From the NCBI RefSeq assembly GCF_018326285.1, contig NZ_AP023362.1, positions 5,642,001-5,706,000 on the forward strand: a stretch of DNA of 64,000 nt, in the 5' to 3' direction. The notes under the pieces were generated by a model that searched no databases, was not told where the DNA came from, and saw only the letters and a program-made list of their open reading frames with translations. Of this stretch, positions 9,984 through 19,326 are shown in pieces; within the stretch, counting starts at the first letter, position 1; every line of letters starts with the position of its first letter. The position numbers and the translations under genes are program-made. This DNA comes from Mycolicibacterium sp. TY81. GTDB taxonomy: Bacteria; Actinomycetota; Actinomycetes; Mycobacteriales; Mycobacteriaceae.

Positions 9984-10883
9984 ATGCGCCCAGCTTTGTC
10001 CGACTACCGCCATCTGACCAGCGGCAAGGTTCGCGACCTGTACCGCATCGACGACGATCACCTGCTGTTCGTCGCGTCCGACCGGATCTCGGCTTTCGAC
10101 TATGTACTCGACAGCGAGATCCCGGACAAGGGCCGCGTGCTCACCGCCATGAGCGTCTTCTTCTTCGACTATCTGGCCGAGCAGCTGGGCACCGCCAACC
10201 ACCTCGCCGGCCCGGCCGACGACGAGCGCATCCCCGCCGAGGTACTGGGCCGTGCCCTGGTGGTGCGCAGCCTGGAAATGATGCCGGTCGAGTGCGTGGC
10301 GCGCGGATACCTGACCGGTTCGGGGCTCATCGACTACCGCAAGACGGGGCAGGTGTGCGGCATCGCGCTGCCGGAGGGCCTGACGGAGGCCAGCCGGTTC
10401 GGTGAGCCGCTGTTCACGCCGGCGACCAAGGCCGAGATCGGTGCGCACGACGAGAACATCGCGTTCGACGCCGTCGTGAAGCTGGTCGGCGCCCAGCGGG
10501 CCGCACAGCTGCGCGACGAGACCCTCAAGGTCTACAGCGCCGCCGCCGCCCATGCGCTGACCAAGGGCATCATCCTGGCGGACACCAAGTTCGAGTTCGG
10601 GGTCGACGCCGACGGCGGGCTGGTGCTGGCCGACGAGGTGCTCACGCCGGACTCGTCGCGGTACTGGCCGGTGGACGGCTACGCCGAGGGTGTGGTGCAG
10701 CCCAGCTTCGACAAGCAGTTCGTCCGGAATTGGCTGACCGGTCCGGACTCCGGCTGGGACCGCGCCGGCGACACCCCGCCGCCGCCGTTGCCCGACGACA
10801 TCGTCGAGGCCACCCGGGCGCGGTACATCGAGGCGTACGAACGGATTTCGGGGCGCCGGTTCGCCGATTGGATCGGCGCATGA
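9984..10883 (+). CDS. purC: SAICAR synthetase
   Basis: Phosphoribosylaminoimidazole-succinocarboxamide synthetase ligates aspartate to CAIR with ATP in IMP synthesis. The 299-residue protein is of normal length. Family blocks are seen in order: SGKVRDLY (N-terminal ATP site), [39 protein letters not shown] (family signature), and [10 protein letters not shown] with [12 protein letters not shown] near the C-terminus. The stop overlaps the start of ptrB by 4 bp (ATGA), so the protease is probably cotranslated. The purB gene lies about 9 kb upstream, separated by an envelope-lipid patch. Confidence 0.97.
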   Translation: MRPALSDYRHLTSGKVRDLYRIDDDHLLFVASDRISAFDYVLDSEIPDKGRVLTAMSVFFFDYLAEQLGTANHLAGPADDERIPAEVLGRALVVRSLEMMPVECVARGYLTGSGLIDYRKTGQVCGIALPEGLTEASRFGEPLFTPATKAEIGAHDENIAFDAVVKLVGAQRAAQLRDETLKVYSAAAAHALTKGIILADTKFEFGVDADGGLVLADEVLTPDSSRYWPVDGYAEGVVQPSFDKQFVRNWLTGPDSGWDRAGDTPPPPLPDDIVEATRARYIEAYERISGRRFADWIGA

Positions 10884-13036
10884 GCAACCCGCCGATCGCC
10901 AAGAAGGTCGAGCACCGCCGCGAACACCACGGCGACGTGTTCATCGACCCGTACGAGTGGATGCGGGACAAGAACGATCCCGAGGTGATCGCGCTCCTCA
11001 ACGCGGAGAACGCCTACACCGAGGAGATCACCGCGCCGCTGGAACCGTTGCGGCAGAAGATCTTCGACGAGATCAAGGCCCGCACCAAGGAGACCGACCT
11101 GTCGGTGCCGACCCGACGCGGCGACTGGTGGTATTACGCCCGCAGCTTCGAGGGCAAGCAGTACAGCGTGCATTGCCGGTGCCCCATCAGCGATCCCGAC
11201 GACTGGACCCCGCCGCAGCTCGATGAGCACACCGAGGTCCCCGGCGAGCAGGTGCTGCTGGACGAGAACGTCGAGGCCGAGGGCCACGACTTCTTCTCGC
11301 TCGGCGCGGCCACCGTCAGCGTCGACGCCAACATCCTCGCCTACTCCGTCGACACCGTGGGCGACGAGCGATACACGTTGAAGTTCAAGGACTTACGCAC
11401 CGGTGAGCTGTACGACGACCGGATCACCGGCATCGGCGCCGGCGGCACCTGGGCGGCCGACAACCGGACGCTCTACTACGTCACGGTCGACGACGCCTGG
11501 CGGCCGGACACCGTCTGGCGTCACCGACTGGGCTCCGGGCTGCCCGGTGAGAAGGTGCACCACGAGTCCGACGAGCGGTTCTGGGTGGGCGTGGGCCGCA
11601 CCCGCAGTGACAAGTACATCTTCATCGCCGCGGGCAGTGCCGTCACCTCCGAGGTGCGTTACGCCGACGCGGGCGACGCCAAGGCCGAATTCAAAGTGGT
11701 GTTGCCGCGCAAGGACTCCGTCGAATATTCGGTCGAGCACGCGGTGGTCGGCGGCGAGGATCGGTTCCTGATCCTGCATAACGACGGCGCCGAGAACTTC
11801 ACGCTGGTCGATGTGCCGGTGTCCGATGCTCCGCTGACGAGCCTCGACGGCGCCCGCACGCTCATCGAGCACCGCGACGACGTCCGCCTCGATGGCGTCG
11901 ATGCGTTCGCCGACCAGTTGGTGGTGAGCTATCGGCGGGAGGCGTTGCCGCGAATCCAGCTGTGGCCCTTCGATTCCGACGGCAACTACGGCGAGACCCA
12001 GGAGATCGCGTTCGAGTCGGAGTTGATGTCGGTCGGCCTGTCGGGCAACCCGAACTGGTCGTCGCCGCGGCTGCGGGTGGGGGCGACGTCGTTCGTCATC
12101 CCGGTGCGGATCTATGACCTGGACCTGGCCACCGGTGAACGAATCCTGTTGCGCGAGCAGCCGGTTCTTGGTGACTACCGGCCCGAGGACTACCTCGAGC
12201 GCCGGGACTGGGCGGTGGCCGCCGACGGTACGAAGGTGCCGTTGTCGATCATCCAGCGGGTGGGCGCGCCGACCCCGGCGCCCGCGCTGCTGTACGGCTA
12301 CGGCGCCTACGAGTCCTGCGAGGACCCCCGTTTCTCGATCGCCCGGCTGTCGCTGCTGGACCGCGGCGTGGTGTTCGTCGTCGCGCACGTGCGTGGCGGC
12401 GGTGAGCTGGGGCGTGGCTGGTACGAGCACGGCAAGCTGCTGGAGAAGAAGAACACCTTCACCGACTTCATCAGCGCCGCAGAGCATCTGATCGCCACGG
12501 GCGTCACCAGGCCGGAGAATCTCGTGGCGCTCGGTGGCAGTGCCGGTGGCCTGCTGATGGGTGCCGTCGCCAACATGGCGCCGCACCTGTTCGCCGGCAT
12601 CCTCGCCCAGGTGCCCTTCGTCGACGCGCTGACCACCATCCTCGACCCGTCGCTGCCGCTCACCGTCACCGAGTGGGACGAGTGGGGTAACCCGTTGGCG
12701 GACAAGGCCGTCTACGACTACATGAAGTCCTACACGCCGTACGAGAACGTGACGGCTCAGGACTACCCGGCGATTCTGGCGATGACGTCGCTCAACGACA
12801 CCCGCGTGTACTACGTCGAGCCCGCGAAATGGGTTGCCGCGCTGCGCAGTACCAAGACCGACGACCATCCCGTCTTGCTCAAGACCGAGATGGCGGCCGG
12901 GCACGGCGGCACCAGTGGGCGCTACGAACGCTGGAAGGAAGCCGCGTTCCAGTACGCCTGGGTGCTAGCCACCGCGGACCGCGACAAATATGGCAGCGGC
13001 CAGGTAGATGACCTCCTGGACGGAGCGCACGCCTAG
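10880..13036 (+). CDS. ptrB: Oligopeptidase B (prolyl oligopeptidase family S9A)
   Basis: A 718-residue cytosolic serine peptidase that cuts short peptides after basic residues. An N-terminal seven-bladed beta-propeller (about residues 70-410) limits access to the C-terminal alpha/beta-hydrolase domain. The catalytic triad can be placed: Ser554 in GGSAGG, Asp640 in LNDTRV and His675 in GHGGTSGR. The start is the ATG overlapping the purC stop; longer frames upstream belong to purC. The last 72 bp overlap the convergent DoxX-like gene on the other strand, so transcription of the two may interfere. Confidence 0.95.
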   Translation: MSNPPIAKKVEHRREHHGDVFIDPYEWMRDKNDPEVIALLNAENAYTEEITAPLEPLRQKIFDEIKARTKETDLSVPTRRGDWWYYARSFEGKQYSVHCRCPISDPDDWTPPQLDEHTEVPGEQVLLDENVEAEGHDFFSLGAATVSVDANILAYSVDTVGDERYTLKFKDLRTGELYDDRITGIGAGGTWAADNRTLYYVTVDDAWRPDTVWRHRLGSGLPGEKVHHESDERFWVGVGRTRSDKYIFIAAGSAVTSEVRYADAGDAKAEFKVVLPRKDSVEYSVEHAVVGGEDRFLILHNDGAENFTLVDVPVSDAPLTSLDGARTLIEHRDDVRLDGVDAFADQLVVSYRREALPRIQLWPFDSDGNYGETQEIAFESELMSVGLSGNPNWSSPRLRVGATSFVIPVRIYDLDLATGERILLREQPVLGDYRPEDYLERRDWAVAADGTKVPLSIIQRVGAPTPAPALLYGYGAYESCEDPRFSIARLSLLDRGVVFVVAHVRGGGELGRGWYEHGKLLEKKNTFTDFISAAEHLIATGVTRPENLVALGGSAGGLLMGAVANMAPHLFAGILAQVPFVDALTTILDPSLPLTVTEWDEWGNPLADKAVYDYMKSYTPYENVTAQDYPAILAMTSLNDTRVYYVEPAKWVAALRSTKTDDHPVLLKTEMAAGHGGTSGRYERWKEAAFQYAWVLATADRDKYGSGQVDDLLDGAHA

Positions 13037-13411
13037 GTTCGACGCCATGGAGGGCGGGGTGTCGGGCATCTGCGCGGCGTAGATGTTGGCGGGGAACATG
13101 GCCAGCATCAGCAGGAACAGGCAGATGGCGGCCGCGACACGCGTGGGCGGGAACAGGAGCCCGACGGCGCCGAGCAGCTCCAGCACGCCGGTGATGGCCA
13201 CCAGTCGTTCCGGCGACGGCAGCCGCGGCGGGACGATCGCGATCATGTCGCGCCGCATGCCCGGGGTGAAATGTGCGACGCCGGTCATGAAGAACATCAG
13301 GGCCAAGCCGACCGCGATGGCGCTCGGCCAGCTGTCGACGTAGCCGACCCCGAGCCAGCCGGCGACGCGTGCGGCCAGGCTGCCCAGCACGAGAGCGAGA
13401 AGAACGGCCAT
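12965..13411 (-). CDS. DoxX-family membrane protein
   Basis: A 148-residue integral membrane protein with about four hydrophobic segments (MAVLLALVLGSLAARVAGWL, AIAVGLALMFFMTGVAHF, LVAITGVLELLGAVGLLF, AAICLFLLMLAMFPANIY) and the DoxX-type TGVLELLGAVGLLFPPT block. DoxX proteins are linked to redox balance and, in mycobacteria, to membrane-associated oxidoreductase complexes; the precise role here is unknown. It is divergent from a TetR regulator, with three small palindromes in the 80-bp gap, so it is the likely regulated target. Its 3' end overlaps ptrB by 72 bp. Confidence 0.85.
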   Translation of the reverse strand: MAVLLALVLGSLAARVAGWLGVGYVDSWPSAIAVGLALMFFMTGVAHFTPGMRRDMIAIVPPRLPSPERLVAITGVLELLGAVGLLFPPTRVAAAICLFLLMLAMFPANIYAAQMPDTPPSMASNLGVRSVQEVIYLAAAIFVAVRGG

Positions 13412-13426
13412 GGGCTGCGCCTCCGT

Positions 13427-13478
13427 AATCTAGTCGACGTCTAGATTGAAGGATATCCTGGAACTTGACACTGTCAAG
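13427..13478. promoter_or_regulatory. Divergent operator region with three dyads
   Basis: AATCTAG-N7-CTAGATT (13427-13447, perfect 7-bp arms), AGGATATCCT (13450-13459) and CTTGACA-C-TGTCAAG (13464-13478) lie between the divergent doxX-like and tetR starts. The first is a typical TetR-size operator; TTGACA inside the third could also serve as a -35 element. Binding by the adjacent regulator is inferred. Confidence 0.65.
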
Positions 13479-13491
13479 ATAGGATGCGGAC

Positions 13492-14043
13492 ATGGCCAGG
13501 CAGAGCTACCACCACGGCGATCTGAAGGCCGTCATCCTGGAGCAGGCGGCCGCGCTCGTCGCCGAACGTGGCGCCGACAGCATCTCGCTGCGCGAGTTGG
13601 CCCGCGCGGCCGGCGTATCGCACGCGGCGCCGGCGCACCACTTCACCGATCGGCGGGGGTTGTTCACCGCGCTGGCGACCGAGGGCTTCACGCAGCTGGC
13701 GGCTGCCCTCGCTGAGGCGGAGCCGGAATTCGCCTATGCGGCACGGGCTTACGTGCAGTTCGCCCTCGACCACCCCGGCCACTACGCCGTCATGTTCGAC
13801 AAGATGCTCTACGACGCATCCGACCCGGACCTGCGAGCCGCCGAAGCCGAGGCGGCCGCCGAACTCACCGGCGGCGTGGCGACCCTGGTTGATCCCAATG
13901 CCCAGAACGACCCCGAGGGCTCGGCCCTGGCCGCGTGGTCTCTGGTCCACGGTTTCGCGCTGCTGACCCTCAACGGCGCGGTCACCGACCCCGATCCCGT
14001 CGACACCGCCGAACGCCTCGCCCGCATCCTCTTCTCCGGCTAG
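13492..14043 (+). CDS. TetR/AcrR-family transcriptional regulator
   Basis: A 183-residue regulator. The N-terminal TetR helix-turn-helix covers about residues 8-55 (SYHHGDLKAVILEQAAAL ... SLRELARAAGVSHAAPAHHF). The C-terminal ligand-binding half contains HPGHYAVMFDKML, typical of the WHG-type effector domain found in small TetR proteins. It faces the DoxX-family gene across an 80-bp gap with three dyad symmetries, so local repression of both promoters is likely. The ligand is unknown. Confidence 0.9.
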   Translation: MARQSYHHGDLKAVILEQAAALVAERGADSISLRELARAAGVSHAAPAHHFTDRRGLFTALATEGFTQLAAALAEAEPEFAYAARAYVQFALDHPGHYAVMFDKMLYDASDPDLRAAEAEAAAELTGGVATLVDPNAQNDPEGSALAAWSLVHGFALLTLNGAVTDPDPVDTAERLARILFSG

Positions 14044-14055
14044 TTCTCCGGCCAG

Positions 14056-14157
14056 CCCCGCCCACCTCCCGCCTCTCACCCCCACTTCCCGCGCACCCCA
14101 CCTCCCGCCGCCCCCCTTCCCGCCTCCCACCCCCACTTCCCGCTGCCCCCACTTCCC
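14056..14157. repeat. C-rich low-complexity tract with short tandem motifs
   Basis: About 100 bp made of repeated blocks such as CCCACTTCCCGC and CCCACCTCCCGCC, nearly free of purines apart from scattered A and G. The opposite strand is G-run rich and could form a G-quadruplex. It follows the tetR stop directly and precedes the palindromic repeat array. Confidence 0.7.
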
Positions 14158-14350
14158 GCGAGCGGCCGTGTTTGTACGGCGACGCGCCGCAATTTGCGTG
14201 CAGGAAGGTGCCGCTCACAACTGCTGAGCGGCCGTGTCTGTACGGCGACGCGCCGCAATCTGCGTGCAAGAAGGTGCCGCTCGTGGCTGCTGAGTGACCG
14301 CGTTTTGTACACGTAGGTCGGCGTGTCGCCGTACAAACACGGCCGCTCGC
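14158..14350. repeat. 66-bp tandem repeats closed by an inverted end, family B copy 1
   Basis: Two near-identical 66-bp units (14160-14225 and 14226-14291) begin GAGCGGCCGTG and contain TGTACGGCGACGCGCCGCAA. A third, diverged unit begins at 14292 and ends with the inverted copy GTACAAACACGGCCGCTCGC (14331-14350), the exact reverse complement of 14158-14177. The same 20-mer recurs at 42790-42809. No gene is found in 14044-14441; this array, the C-rich tract before it and a 90-bp promoter interval fill it. Confidence 0.85.
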
Positions 14351-14441
14351 GCTGAAGAGCAGGGAGAGAAAAGGGGCAGTGTTCAGGCGGCACCAATGTC
14401 ACGGCAACCGACGGGACACCTGACGTTGTCACACTGCTTAC

Positions 14442-15146
14442 ATGGCTGGCCAATTGATCGTCTCGATCTCGGGGATCCGGGACCGCACGCTGGGTGACGT
14501 CGCCGACTTCTGTGCCGAGCTCGACGCCCGGCAGATTCCGGCGTCGCTGCTGGTCGCCCCGCGGCTCAAAGGCGGCTACCGGCTGGAGCGTGACATCCCC
14601 ACGGTCGAGTGGTTGACCAAACGCCGTGCGGCGGGGGCCGCTGTTGTCCTGCACGGGTTCGACGAAGCGGCCAGCAAGAAGCGTCGCGGCGAATTCGCCG
14701 CCCTGCCCGCACACGAGGCCAACCTGCGGCTGATGGGCGCCGACCGGGTGCTCGAACACCTCGGCCTGCGCACCCGCTTGTTCGCCGCGCCCGGTTGGAC
14801 GGCGTCGCAGGGCACCGTGACCGCGTTGCCGCGCAACGGATTCCGGCTGTTGGCCGGCGATGCGGGCATCACCGACCTGGTGCGGTCCACCACCTTGCGG
14901 TCGCGGGTCTTCGGCATCGGCGAGGGGTTCCTCACCGAACCCTGGTGGTGTCGCACCCTGGTGCTGGCCGCCGAGCGCACGGCCCGGCGCGGCGGCACCG
15001 TCCGGCTCGCCGTGGCCGCCGGTCAGCTGCGCCGGACCGGGCCGCGTCAGGCCATGCTCGACGCCATCGACCTCTCACTCATGCACGGTTGCGCCCCCGC
15101 GGCCTACGAGTGGACGCCCGACCCGGCACTAACTGACGCGGCCTGA
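14442..15146 (+). CDS. DUF2334 / polysaccharide-deacetylase-like protein
   Basis: A 234-residue protein that begins MAGQLIVSISGIRDRTLGDV and contains VAPRLKGGYRLERDI and VVLHGFDE. This is the N-terminal pattern of DUF2334 proteins, which share the NodB/polysaccharide-deacetylase fold. The HGFDE block corresponds to the HGY/HG metal-site region of that fold. The tail is Ala-rich and ends ...TPDPALTDAA. It has an orthologue-like neighbour arrangement (just before an FAD dehydrogenase) in M. tuberculosis. Substrate is unknown. Confidence 0.75.
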   Translation: MAGQLIVSISGIRDRTLGDVADFCAELDARQIPASLLVAPRLKGGYRLERDIPTVEWLTKRRAAGAAVVLHGFDEAASKKRRGEFAALPAHEANLRLMGADRVLEHLGLRTRLFAAPGWTASQGTVTALPRNGFRLLAGDAGITDLVRSTTLRSRVFGIGEGFLTEPWWCRTLVLAAERTARRGGTVRLAVAAGQLRRTGPRQAMLDAIDLSLMHGCAPAAYEWTPDPALTDAA

Positions 15147-15170
15147 CCCCTGGGACGCTAGCGTGGCCCC

Positions 15171-16811
15171 ATGGACGCTGACGTCATCGTGGTGGGGGCC
15201 GGGCTGGCCGGGCTGGTCGCTGCCGCCGAACTGCTCGAGCGGGGCCGGTCAGTTCTGATCGTCGACCAGGAGAACGAGGCCAACATCGGTGGCCAGGCGT
15301 TCTGGTCGTTCGGCGGACTGTTCTTCGTCGACAGCGCCGAACAGCGACGGGTCGGTATTCGCGACAGCTACGAGCGGGCGCTGGAAGATTGGCTGCGCAC
15401 AGCAGGTTTCGACCGCGACGAGGACCACTGGCCCGAGCAGTGGGCGCGCGCCTACGTCGACTTCGCCGCGGGCGAGAAGCGCAGCTGGCTGCGCGAGCGG
15501 GGCCTGCAGACCTTCGCGTTGGTCGGCTGGGCCGAACGCGGCGGCTGGGACGGCAAGGGGCCGGGCAACTCGGTGCCGCGCTTCCACATCACCTGGGGTA
15601 CCGGCCCGGCACTGGTCGACATCTTCGCGCGACGGGTCGTCGGGCACCCCAAAGTGCGCTTCGCACACCGGCATCGGGTCGACGAACTGATTGTCGATCA
15701 AGGCGCCGTCGCCGGCGTGCGCGGCGCGGTGCTGGAACCGTCGAACACTGCCCGTGGTGAGGCGTCATCGCGTAACACCGTGGGGGAGTTCGAGTTCCGC
15801 GCGCAGTCGGTGATCGTCGCAAGTGGTGGCATCGGCGGCAACCACGACCTGGTGCGCCAGAACTGGCCCAAGCGCATGGGCCGGGTGCCCGGCCAGCTGC
15901 TGTCCGGTGTGCCCGCGCACGTCGACGGCCGCATGCTCGGCATCAGCCAGGCCGCCGGCGCCAGCGTCATCAACAACGACCGGATGTGGCACTACACCGA
16001 GGGCATCACCAACTACGACCCGATCTGGCCGCTGCACGGCATCCGCATCCTGCCCGGGCCGTCGTCGCTGTGGCTGGACGCCACCGGCAAGCGGCTGCCC
16101 GACCCGCTGTACCCGGGCTACGACACCCTGGGCACGCTGGAATACATCTGCCAAACCGGTTACGACTACACGTGGTTCGTGCTCGACCAGAGCATCATCG
16201 CCAAGGAATTCGGGCTGTCCGGACAGGAGCAGAATCCCGACCTCACCGGCAAGAACCTGCGGGAAGTGCTGGGGCGTAGCCGGGGCGGTGGCCCGGCCCC
16301 GGTCCGCGCGTTCGTCGACAAGGGCGTGGACTTCGTGTCGGCGAACACATTGCGCGACTTGGTTTCTGCCATGAACAAGGTGCCCGACGTCGAACCGCTG
16401 GACTACGCGACCGTCGAGGCCGAGGTCAACGCCCGCGACAAGGAGATGACCAGCAAGCTCACCAGCGACGGCCAGACCGTGGCCTACCGGGCCGCACGCT
16501 CGTACCTGCCGGACCGGCTGGCGCGCATCGCCGGGCCGCACAAACTGACCGACCCCAAGGCCGGCCCGATGATCGCCGTCAAGCTGCACATCCTGACCCG
16601 AAAGTCCTTGGGCGGCTTGCACACCGACCTCGACTCGCGGGTGCTGACGCCGGAGGGCGCGGTGCTCGACGGACTGTACGCGGCCGGCGAGGCGGCCGGT
16701 TTCGGCGGCGGCGGTGTGCACGGCTACCGGGCGCTGGAAGGCACCTTCCTGGGTGGCTGCATCTTCTCCGGCCGCGCCGCCGGACGTGCCGCGGCCCGCG
16801 CCGTCGGCTGA
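15171..16811 (+). CDS. FAD-dependent dehydrogenase of the ketosteroid-dehydrogenase/fumarate-reductase family
   Basis: A 546-residue flavoprotein. DVIVVGAGLAGLVAAAELLE at residues 3-22 is the FAD Rossmann motif, with the ribose-binding acid in VLIVDQE. The central IVASGGIGGNHDLV and the C-terminal GLYAAGEAAGFGGGGVHGYRALEG match 3-ketosteroid-dehydrogenase-like FAD_binding_2 proteins. It resembles Rv0785 in sequence type and position. A true steroid dehydrogenase is not proven: no steroid-degradation genes are nearby. It starts 24 bp after the DUF2334 gene, so the two may be cotranscribed. Confidence 0.88.
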   Translation: MDADVIVVGAGLAGLVAAAELLERGRSVLIVDQENEANIGGQAFWSFGGLFFVDSAEQRRVGIRDSYERALEDWLRTAGFDRDEDHWPEQWARAYVDFAAGEKRSWLRERGLQTFALVGWAERGGWDGKGPGNSVPRFHITWGTGPALVDIFARRVVGHPKVRFAHRHRVDELIVDQGAVAGVRGAVLEPSNTARGEASSRNTVGEFEFRAQSVIVASGGIGGNHDLVRQNWPKRMGRVPGQLLSGVPAHVDGRMLGISQAAGASVINNDRMWHYTEGITNYDPIWPLHGIRILPGPSSLWLDATGKRLPDPLYPGYDTLGTLEYICQTGYDYTWFVLDQSIIAKEFGLSGQEQNPDLTGKNLREVLGRSRGGGPAPVRAFVDKGVDFVSANTLRDLVSAMNKVPDVEPLDYATVEAEVNARDKEMTSKLTSDGQTVAYRAARSYLPDRLARIAGPHKLTDPKAGPMIAVKLHILTRKSLGGLHTDLDSRVLTPEGAVLDGLYAAGEAAGFGGGGVHGYRALEGTFLGGCIFSGRAAGRAAARAVG

Positions 16812-16815
16812 GTAC

Positions 16816-17409
16816 CTAGCCGCCGGCGGGTGACTGCACGCGGTCGGCGCCCCTGGCGCGCGGGGAACGATGCAGTACCTGCGGGCCGGCGGCCAGGACC
16901 GCCAGGCACACCATCGACGTGGCATAGAGCGCGCCGCCGATGATGTCGGTGAAGTAGTGGAAGTGGTTGCTGGCCATGCCGATAGACGGGATGGCGGCGC
17001 CGATCGTCGCGATCGTGACGCTCCACGCGTGCACCCCGATCCCGAGCACCAGCATGGCCGCGACGGTGATCGCCACGGTGGTGTGGCCGCTGGGATACGC
17101 CAGATTCTCGCCGTACCAGGGCCGGCCGAACAGCACCTTCAGCACCTTGGCGCCGATGATCGAGATGACCGGGCACAACGCGGCCACGGTGGCCAGCCGC
17201 CACTCGCGTCGCCACAGCGGGATGCCCACAGCCAGCAGATAGAGCGGTACCAGCACCTTGACGCGGTTGAGCAGCAGCATCCAGTACGGGTGGTCGCCGA
17301 GCAGTGCGCGCGACGTCTGCATGAACCAGTGATCCACGGCCGAGTCACCCGACCGGACGACGATGCCCAGCGCGATCATCGCGGTGAACCCGACAAGCGG
17401 CCACCACAC
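16816..17409 (-). CDS. PAP2-superfamily membrane phosphatase
   Basis: About 197 residues with five or six hydrophobic segments. The phosphatase motifs are seen in order: KVLFGRPWYGENLAYPSGH (motif 1 KxxxxxxRP and the PSGH of motif 2) and SNHFHYFTDIIGGALY (motif 3, SRxxxxxHxxxD-like, with N for R). Such enzymes remove phosphate from lipid phosphates such as phosphatidic acid or polyprenyl phosphate. The start is uncertain: no ATG lies near the frame start, and the GTG at 17409 (or TTG at 17412) is chosen. It follows the metal-hydrolase gene by 17 bp on the same strand. Confidence 0.82.
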   Translation of the reverse strand: MWWPLVGFTAMIALGIVVRSGDSAVDHWFMQTSRALLGDHPYWMLLLNRVKVLVPLYLLAVGIPLWRREWRLATVAALCPVISIIGAKVLKVLFGRPWYGENLAYPSGHTTVAITVAAMLVLGIGVHAWSVTIATIGAAIPSIGMASNHFHYFTDIIGGALYATSMVCLAVLAAGPQVLHRSPRARGADRVQSPAGG

Positions 17410-17426
17410 CAAGAACCGTCGCGCGT

Positions 17427-18077
17427 TCAGAACCGCATCTCCTGCTCGGGCGTCAGCACCCGGAAGTCGGTGTCGGTCATCTCGTCGAGGCGGCCGTAGT
17501 AGATGCCCTTGGCCTGCTCGGCGACGACGCCCTGATGGATCGGCACCGCATGCTGCGGCGCGACGGCCCGCAGGAAGTCGACGGCCTCGGCGATCTTCAT
17601 CCACGGAGCGGCGGCCGGTGCGGCCAGCACCTCGACCGGCTCGTCCGGCACGAACAGCGCGTCGCCCGGGTGCATCAGGCGGGCAGCGTGACCAGCATCA
17701 CCGACCAGGTACGAGATGTTGTCGATGATCGGAATCTCCGGGTGGATCACCGCATGCTTGCCGCCTGCGCCGCGCACCGTCAGGTGACCGATCGACACCG
17801 TGTCGCCGACGTGCACGGCCTGCCACGCGCCACCCAGCTGCGCCGCGGTCATGGGGTCGGCATACAGCTTGGCCTGCGGATTCGCCTCGACCAGGGCCGG
17901 CAGCCGGGCCGGATCGGCGTGGTCGGGGTGCTGATGAGTGATCAGGATGGCGTCCAGTCCCGTGATGCCCTCGAACCCGTGCGAGAAGTTGCCCGGGTCG
18001 AACAGGACCGTCGCCTGCGCGTCACCGTCGGTGAATCGGGCCAACAGGCAGGAATGTCCGAAGTGCGTCAGCTCCAT
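17427..18077 (-). CDS. Metallo-beta-lactamase-fold hydrolase (UPF0173/UlaG-like)
   Basis: A 216-residue hydrolase. The N-terminal [13 protein letters not shown] and the zinc-binding block [13 protein letters not shown] (HxHxDH variant HQHPDH) near residue 57 identify a metallo-beta-lactamase fold. Later metal ligands are plausible in [10 protein letters not shown], and HAVPIHQGV provides the last His. Substrate is unknown; relatives include N-acyl-ethanolamine phospholipase-like and UlaG-like enzymes. It is divergent from purS, as Rv0786c is in M. tuberculosis. Confidence 0.88.
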   Translation of the reverse strand: MELTHFGHSCLLARFTDGDAQATVLFDPGNFSHGFEGITGLDAILITHQHPDHADPARLPALVEANPQAKLYADPMTAAQLGGAWQAVHVGDTVSIGHLTVRGAGGKHAVIHPEIPIIDNISYLVGDAGHAARLMHPGDALFVPDEPVEVLAAPAAAPWMKIAEAVDFLRAVAPQHAVPIHQGVVAEQAKGIYYGRLDEMTDTDFRVLTPEQEMRF

Positions 18078-18188
18078 CAGTCCATTGTGCGGGCATCGCG
18101 GCGCACAAGGGCGCCGGTAGAGTACAGATGTCTTCCCGTCGCTACGCTCGCCTCGGCAGAGCAATCCGACCCGAACAAAGGAGCGCGC

Positions 18189-18428
18189 GTGGCCCGCGTC
18201 GTTGTGCACGTGATGCCCAAGGCCGAAATCCTGGACCCGCAAGGCCAGGCGATTGTGGGAGCGCTGGGGCGCCTCGGGATCACCGGAGTGTCCGACGTCC
18301 GCCAGGGCAAGCGCTTCGAGCTCGAGGTCGACGACACCGTGTCCGACGAGACGCTGGAGCACGTCGCCGAGACGCTGCTGGCCAACACCGTCATCGAGGA
18401 CTTCTCGGTGCACCGGGAGAACGCATGA
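18189..18428 (+). CDS. purS: FGAM synthase small subunit PurS
   Basis: A 79-residue protein that bridges PurL and PurQ in formylglycinamidine synthase, passing ammonia from the glutaminase to the synthetase. The sequence starts [15 protein letters not shown] and contains [16 protein letters not shown] and [12 protein letters not shown], which are diagnostic. The GTG at 18189 is chosen because the conserved protein starts there. Its stop overlaps the purQ start by 4 bp (ATGA). Confidence 0.96.
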   Translation: MARVVVHVMPKAEILDPQGQAIVGALGRLGITGVSDVRQGKRFELEVDDTVSDETLEHVAETLLANTVIEDFSVHRENA

Positions 18429-19099
18429 CCACCAAGGTCGGTGTCATCACCTTCCCCGGCACGCTCGACGATGTCGACGCGGCGCGCGCCGTCCGGGCCG
18501 TCGGCGGCGAGGCCGTCAGCCTCTGGCACGCCGATCCGGACCTGAAGGGCGTCGACGCCGTCATCGTCCCCGGCGGTTTCTCGTACGGCGACTACCTGCG
18601 CTGCGGCGCCATCGCCAAGTTCGCGCCCGTCATGACCTCGGTCGTCGAAGCGGCCGGCAAGGGCATGCCCGTGCTGGGCATCTGCAACGGCTTCCAGGTG
18701 CTGTGCGAGGCCGGGCTGCTGCCGGGCGCGCTGACCCGCAACGAGGGTCTGCACTTCATCTGCCGCGACGTGTGGCTCGAGGTGACCGCGACGTCGACCG
18801 CGTGGAGCAGCCGCTATGAACCCGGCGCCGACATCCTGATCCCGCTCAAGTCGGGTGAGGGTCGGTACGTCGCGTCGGAGAGCGTGCTCGACGAGCTCGA
18901 AGGCGAAGGTCGCGTGGTCTTCCGCTACCGCGACAACATGAACGGCTCGATGCGCTCGATCGCCGGGATCAGCTCGGCCAACGGCCGCGTCGTCGGCCTG
19001 ATGCCGCACCCCGAACACGCCACCGAGGCCCTCACCGGCCCGTCCGACGACGGACTCGGCATCTTCTTCTCGGCACTCGACGCGGTCCTGAGCGCCTGA
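18425..19099 (+). CDS. purQ: FGAM synthase glutaminase subunit PurQ
   Basis: A 224-residue class-I glutamine amidotransferase. The catalytic triad is visible: Cys87 in GICNGFQ, and His195 and Glu197 in PHPEHATE. With PurS and PurL it converts FGAR to FGAM. It starts on the ATG that overlaps the purS stop. The partner purL lies 4.5 kb downstream, separated by the encapsulin and peptidase genes. Three successive hairpins follow its stop. Confidence 0.97.
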   Translation: MTTKVGVITFPGTLDDVDAARAVRAVGGEAVSLWHADPDLKGVDAVIVPGGFSYGDYLRCGAIAKFAPVMTSVVEAAGKGMPVLGICNGFQVLCEAGLLPGALTRNEGLHFICRDVWLEVTATSTAWSSRYEPGADILIPLKSGEGRYVASESVLDELEGEGRVVFRYRDNMNGSMRSIAGISSANGRVVGLMPHPEHATEALTGPSDDGLGIFFSALDAVLSA

Positions 19100-19118
19100 C
19101 GCCGTTCTGGCTTGCCCG

Positions 19119-19283
19119 CGAGGGTGCATACAGATCGCGAAAATCGCCCGCGAGACGCGCTAGGCGCACCCTCGTTGGCGTGGCCGACGCAGCTGCGCCC
19201 AGGGTTCAGGGTCAACTCGATTCGAGCATCCCGACCTGTTGACCCTGACCTGAGGGCGCACCTCACTCGAAGAAGTGCGCCCT
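19119..19283. terminator. Three consecutive hairpins between convergent genes
   Basis: CGAGGGTGC/GCACCCTCG (19119-19127 and 19166-19174), CAGGGTCAAC/GTTGACCCTG (19207-19216 and 19238-19247) and AGGGCGCAC/GTGCGCCCT (19253-19261 and 19275-19283) fill the 227 bp between purQ and the encapsulin gene. They can fold from either strand and most likely stop transcription in both directions. Confidence 0.7.
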
Positions 19284-19326
19284 GGGTACAGGATCAATGC
19301 GGTGGTGCGGGGGAGCAACCGATGCG

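Noticed and set aside
11393..12904. A 503-codon minus-strand frame inside ptrB
   Set aside because: Same cause. The + strand carries an intact S9 peptidase with its full catalytic triad.
14158..14350. The 66-bp repeats considered as a CRISPR array
   Set aside because: Units are contiguous with no unique spacers, only two good copies exist, and no cas genes are present.
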